Translations under genes and position numbers: made by a program
Part shown: positions 32,722-35,256 of the stretch, piece after piece
Position numbering within the stretch: the stretch's first letter is position 1
Layout: every line of letters begins with the position of its first letter
DNA from: Lachnospiraceae bacterium
GTDB lineage: Bacteria; Bacillota; Clostridia; Lachnospirales; Lachnospiraceae
Reading direction: 5' to 3'
NCBI GenBank assembly: GCA_021153185.1
Contig: JAGKTY010000023.1
Location: 1-35,256, forward strand
Length of the DNA stretch: 35,256 nt
Notes under the pieces: model-generated
Databases searched by the model: none
Told to the model about the DNA's origin: nothing
Seen by the model: only the letters and a program-made list of their open reading frames with translations

Positions 32722-32760
32722 ATGATTTCTGACATTGACACAGACAGAATGATTTGACAT
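32722..32760 (+). repeat. Short direct repeat before the sigma factor gene
   Basis: ATGATTTCTGACAT (32722-32735) recurs as ATGATTTGACAT (32749-32760), 27 bases apart, with a further TGACA in between and TGTCA just before (32718-32722). TTGACA at 32735 with CATAAG 17 bases later resembles a promoter, but it would start transcription within a few bases of the ATG. It could be a binding site for a regulator. Confidence 0.45.
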
Positions 32761-32775
32761 AAGGATGGGCGTCTG

Positions 32776-33333
32776 ATGTACGAAGAGGGAGCAAAGAAAA
32801 AAGTCAATATCGATGAGCGTTTGTTTGAGCGAATTAGTATGGGCGACGAAGAAGCTTTTAAGGAACTTTACGAGCTTTCCTACAAACCGCTTTACGCGTT
32901 TCTTCTTTCTCTGACACAAAACGCAGAAGATGCACAGGATTTGCTACAGGATACTTTTGTTCAAGTATTTAACCACTCTCATAAATACCAAAACAAAGGC
33001 AATCCGATGGCATGGATGATGAAAATCGGAAAAAATCTATTTTTAATGCAATACCGCAAAAATCAGAACAAACAGACAGCGAGCTTTGAGGAACTCGAGA
33101 ATATGCTTGGTCTTGATCAGATTCAAAATGTGGAAGACCGCATTTTACTTGAAAAAATCTTTTCGGAAGTATCAAGCGAGGAACGGGAGATCATCGTGAT
33201 GCATGTCGTGGGCGGACTGAAATTTCGGGAAATTGCTCAGGTGACAGGAAAGCCGGTCGGTACAGTACTGGCGCGTTACAACAGAAGTATGAAAAAACTG
33301 CAAAAGGATTATCAGGTGAACGATCGTGAATAA
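32776..33333 (+). CDS. ECF-type RNA polymerase sigma factor
   Basis: A 185-residue sigma-70 family protein with only regions 2 and 4. Region 2 spans about residues 14-90: FKELYELSYKPLYAFLLSLTQNAEDAQDLLQDTFVQVF, then NPMAWMMKIGKNLFLMQYRK. Region 4 covers about 125-180: VSSEEREIIVMHVVGGLKFREIAQVTGKPVGTVLARYNRS, the helix-turn-helix that reads the -35 box. It directs polymerase to a small regulon; which one is unknown. It differs from SigI, which lacks this region 4. Start ATG 32776 has TAAGGA at a long spacing. The next gene overlaps by eight bases and encodes the probable anti-sigma factor. Confidence 0.93.
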   Translation: MYEEGAKKKVNIDERLFERISMGDEEAFKELYELSYKPLYAFLLSLTQNAEDAQDLLQDTFVQVFNHSHKYQNKGNPMAWMMKIGKNLFLMQYRKNQNKQTASFEELENMLGLDQIQNVEDRILLEKIFSEVSSEEREIIVMHVVGGLKFREIAQVTGKPVGTVLARYNRSMKKLQKDYQVNDRE

Positions 33334-34657
33334 TCAAAATCTGGAAAACAGAATACGGGAAAACTTTCTGACACTTGCTCCAAATCAGTTTGACGAAACC
33401 ATGGAAGCATTTAGGAATCAGCAGGCAGCTTTGTACGCAGATAAAAATATCTTGCCGGCGAAACCTAAAGTTGCATGGGGACGCATGCTTGCAGCAGCCG
33501 CTGCGCTGGTTGTGTGCATCACATCCCTTGGCGGGATGCAATTGCATCGCGTGAATCGTACGTATACGGTGGCAATCGATGTCAACCCCGGCGTTGCATT
33601 AACGGTAGATCGGAAGTATTGTGTCGAAGAAGTGCATGGAACCAATGATGATGGCATGATGCTGCTTGACGAACTCGATATGCAAAAGGGCATGGAGATC
33701 GGAGAGGCAGTGGATGAGATCATCCTGGCGATGGTGGAAAAGGAATATATCCACGATGGAAGTGCAGTGCTGATTACATCGGAGAAATCCGACAACAAAA
33801 AATCGGCGAAGCTTAGAAGTGTTGTAGAGGAAGAAGTACGGAAGGATATCGAGCTTTGTGGTGTGCAGGAGGTTACGCTTGCAAGCCGGAGTGCAGATGT
33901 CAAACAATATGGCTCAGGAAAAGAAGCACTTGCTTCAGAGCTTGTTGAAAAAGGTGTTCTTTCAAAACAGGACGTAGAGGCACTCAGCGTTGGAGATTTG
34001 ATTTCTTATTCCGATCAGGTAGAAAATACTGCGGTTGAATGTGTTTCCGGGGATAAAAACCTTGTACGCAAACCGGACAATAAGACGCAGCCATCTACGA
34101 CGAAAGCGGAAGCACCAAGTCAGAAGGAACAAAAAGTGGAGGCGGCAGAGCAGACGGCGAAAGCAAGTAAGAGTGCAAAGCCAGCCAATACACCGCAGAA
34201 AACTGCACAGGCATCTGTGCTGCCAAGCAGTGCAAACGATGCTGAGGTGGCTGTTACGCCATCAGCGCAGGACACAGCTTCAAACGATTTGAACAAACCG
34301 GTTGGTCACAAATTGAACATTTCCGGTTCAGACAAACCAACCAATCCGGCAGCATCACAGACACCGGATGATACACAGGAGACACCTGTGAAACCAAGCA
34401 GCACTCCTCAGGTTACGGAGACTCCAAAACCAAGTGATGCGGGTTCGGCTACAGAACAACCAAAACCGACTGCGAATAAAATCAAAGATAAGACGCAGCC
34501 GACCAGTAAGGTAGATTTAGATAACACGATAACACAAACCGAACCAACGTCATCACCGACACCGGAGCAAGAGCCTGCGCCTGAACAGACGGCAGCACCG
34601 GAATCAGAGTCGGCAATTGTACCTAAGCAGAGTACTGGGATGGAAACAACAGAATAA
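33326..34657 (+). CDS. RsgI-like membrane anti-sigma factor with long disordered exterior tail
   Basis: A 443-residue single-span protein. GTG start at 33326, overlapping the sigma gene by eight bases. Residues 1-53 are cytoplasmic and probably bind the sigma factor. One membrane helix lies at about 54-73 (MLAAAAALVVCITSLGG). An exterior RsgI-type domain follows at about 80-240: YTVAIDVNPGVALTV, then MLLDELDMQKGMEIGEAVDEIILAMVEKEY. The Asn87-Pro88 pair in DVNPG corresponds to the autocleavage site known in RsgI of Clostridium. The last 200 residues are low-complexity, rich in Thr, Pro, Gln, Ser and Lys, and carry no sugar-binding module. Together with the sigma gene it forms a transmembrane signalling pair; the signal is unknown. 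Confidence 0.88.
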   Translation: MNNQNLENRIRENFLTLAPNQFDETMEAFRNQQAALYADKNILPAKPKVAWGRMLAAAAALVVCITSLGGMQLHRVNRTYTVAIDVNPGVALTVDRKYCVEEVHGTNDDGMMLLDELDMQKGMEIGEAVDEIILAMVEKEYIHDGSAVLITSEKSDNKKSAKLRSVVEEEVRKDIELCGVQEVTLASRSADVKQYGSGKEALASELVEKGVLSKQDVEALSVGDLISYSDQVENTAVECVSGDKNLVRKPDNKTQPSTTKAEAPSQKEQKVEAAEQTAKASKSAKPANTPQKTAQASVLPSSANDAEVAVTPSAQDTASNDLNKPVGHKLNISGSDKPTNPAASQTPDDTQETPVKPSSTPQVTETPKPSDAGSATEQPKPTANKIKDKTQPTSKVDLDNTITQTEPTSSPTPEQEPAPEQTAAPESESAIVPKQSTGMETTE

Positions 34658-35158
34658 GATCCTGTATTGGACGGTATCAGGAGATGCGTCGTAATCGAAA
34701 TCAGACGAAGATGAAGATTACCCTAGCTTATATCCTAAAAATATCCCGACGGAGTTCTCCGCCGGGATATTTTTATTTACGCGGGTAACGAGTCAAAGTC
34801 CGTGCTTGCACGAGACCTTGGCGACTACTGCGAAAACTTGAGAAACTCGCGGAGCGTGGTTCTCATAGTTGGGAATGATTCAAAACTGCATTCATAATAT
34901 AAATATTCAAATAAATCCGCGCAAGTTAGTATGTTGTCTGATTTTATGATGATTTGCATGGCTGTGAATCACTATAATAAAAATATAACAGTGGATTATA
35001 ACAGTTTATTGATGAAAAATCTTTTGTCTATGGTATTCAAAATTGAATGTGATATAGTTGAATTGTATAAAATTATATACCGAATGCATGAATATACATA
35101 AAAATTGCATAATAGCATACGGTTTGATTTGGGATACGAGCAGCAAAGAGGGATGCGT
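34658..35158. other. Intergenic region, AT-rich, with terminator
   Basis: These 501 bases hold the terminator at 34737-34778 and no supported gene. From about 34900 onward the DNA is very AT-rich. A small inverted repeat ATTCAA-AA-TTGAAT sits at 35035-35048. Several weak promoter-like AT runs lie between 35000 and 35120, none with good spacing. The AGAGGGA ribosome binding site of the next gene lies at 35147-35153. No c-di-GMP riboswitch or other known leader was recognised. Confidence 0.6.
34737..34778 (+). terminator. Strong rho-independent terminator after the sigma/anti-sigma operon
   Basis: Arms AAAAATATCCCG-A-CGGAG (34737-34754) and CTCCG-C-CGGGATATTTTT (34757-34774) pair over 17 bp with one A-C mismatch. 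TATTT follows. The long A/T flanks make it likely active in both directions. Confidence 0.93.
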
Positions 35159-35256
35159 ATGAATATTCAGTTTCAGATGGGCGGATTTTTGGTCTGTTTT
35201 CTGTTGTTTTTCTTGTATACAAGCAGGAAACGACTGAACTTATACAATAATAATAT
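35159..35256 (+). CDS. N-terminus of a membrane protein, possibly GGDEF/EAL-type, truncated by the window
   Basis: Only 32 codons are visible. ATG 35159 follows AGAGGGA by five bases. The start MNIQFQMGGFLVCFLLFFLYTS then RKRLNLYNNN is a single membrane helix followed by basic residues. From memory this opening resembles the seven-helix membrane sensors with GGDEF domains in Lachnospiraceae, but no catalytic domain lies in the window, so the type is a guess. The reading frame is the same to the last base. Confidence 0.5.
   Translation, partial: MNIQFQMGGFLVCFLLFFLYTSRKRLNLYNNN

Noticed and set aside
32735..32763. TTGACA-17-CATAAG as the sigma-factor promoter
   Set aside because: Transcription would start within about six bases of the ATG and omit the ribosome binding site; the extended -10 at 32550 is more plausible, though a weak contribution cannot be excluded.
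34744..34896. Open frame through the terminator and beyond, reading ARDLGDYCENLRNSRS and on to a TAA at 34894-34896
   Set aside because: It has no ATG or ribosome binding site, begins inside the hairpin and matches no family I know; most likely chance.

Overview
This window looks like chromosomal DNA from a Clostridia species, most likely Lachnospiraceae. Reasons: strong AGGAGG-type ribosome binding sites, medium GC, a type III glutamine synthetase (GlnN), the ireB-ruvX-DUF1292 gene order of Firmicutes, a four-subunit 2-oxoacid:ferredoxin oxidoreductase, a rhodanese-less ThiI paired with a cysteine desulfurase, and an Rpn-type gene start and a signalling-protein start of Lachnospiraceae type at the two edges. 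No rRNA, CRISPR array, insertion sequence or phage region is visible. The assignment rests on gene content, not on a search.

Layout. (1) 1-563: 5' part of an Rpn/PD-(D/E)XK gene (minus) and a 360-base gap. (2) 564-4818: prmA, rsmE, cysteine desulfurase, thiI, ending at a hairpin terminator shared with a minus-strand HPr/Crh-like gene. (3) 5214-6566: mtaB, whose probable promoter lies back to back on the HPr-like gene's promoter. (4) 6685-12129: a long tight operon, ireB-ruvX-DUF1292-rnjA-ylbF-mltG-like-trmR-trhP. It follows the Bacillus yrzL-yrrK-yrzB-yrrL-yrrM-yrrN/O order, with RNase J and a YlbF-family gene inserted and with an MltG-like protein that lacks the catalytic domain. (5) 12270-17458: glnN, a terminator, then porG-porD-porA-porB with no visible promoter of its own. 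(6) 17565-17636: tRNA-Gln(CUG) with promoter and terminator. (7) 17904-25506: glmS, a degenerate CbiE/CbiT-like gene, then a DltD-like SGNH protein, an MBOAT acyltransferase, an FkbH-type HAD protein and an acyl carrier protein. (8) 25519-28461 (minus): a 980-residue polytopic membrane protein of unknown function. (9) 28636-32532: sbcD-sbcC. (10) 32776-34657: an ECF sigma factor with an RsgI-like membrane anti-sigma protein and a strong terminator. (11) The right edge holds the first 32 codons of a membrane protein, possibly a GGDEF-type protein.

How the genes fit together. Much of the left half serves translation: ribosomal protein and 16S rRNA methylation (PrmA, RsmE) and tRNA modification at three sites (s4U8 by ThiI plus desulfurase, ms2t6A37 by MtaB, mo5U34 by TrhP plus TrmR), along with RNA decay (RNase J, YlbF). 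The middle is central nitrogen and ferredoxin metabolism. The most unusual part is 20728-25506. It has the architecture of a D-alanylation (dlt) system: membrane acyltransferase, extracytoplasmic SGNH partner and carrier protein. However, an FkbH-type enzyme stands where the amino-acid adenylating enzyme DltA would be. That predicts an ACP-borne hydroxyacid (in known FkbH enzymes, glyceryl from 1,3-bisphosphoglycerate) passed across the membrane to a surface polymer, in the same transcript as the amino-sugar enzyme GlmS. This is inference from family membership and gene order.
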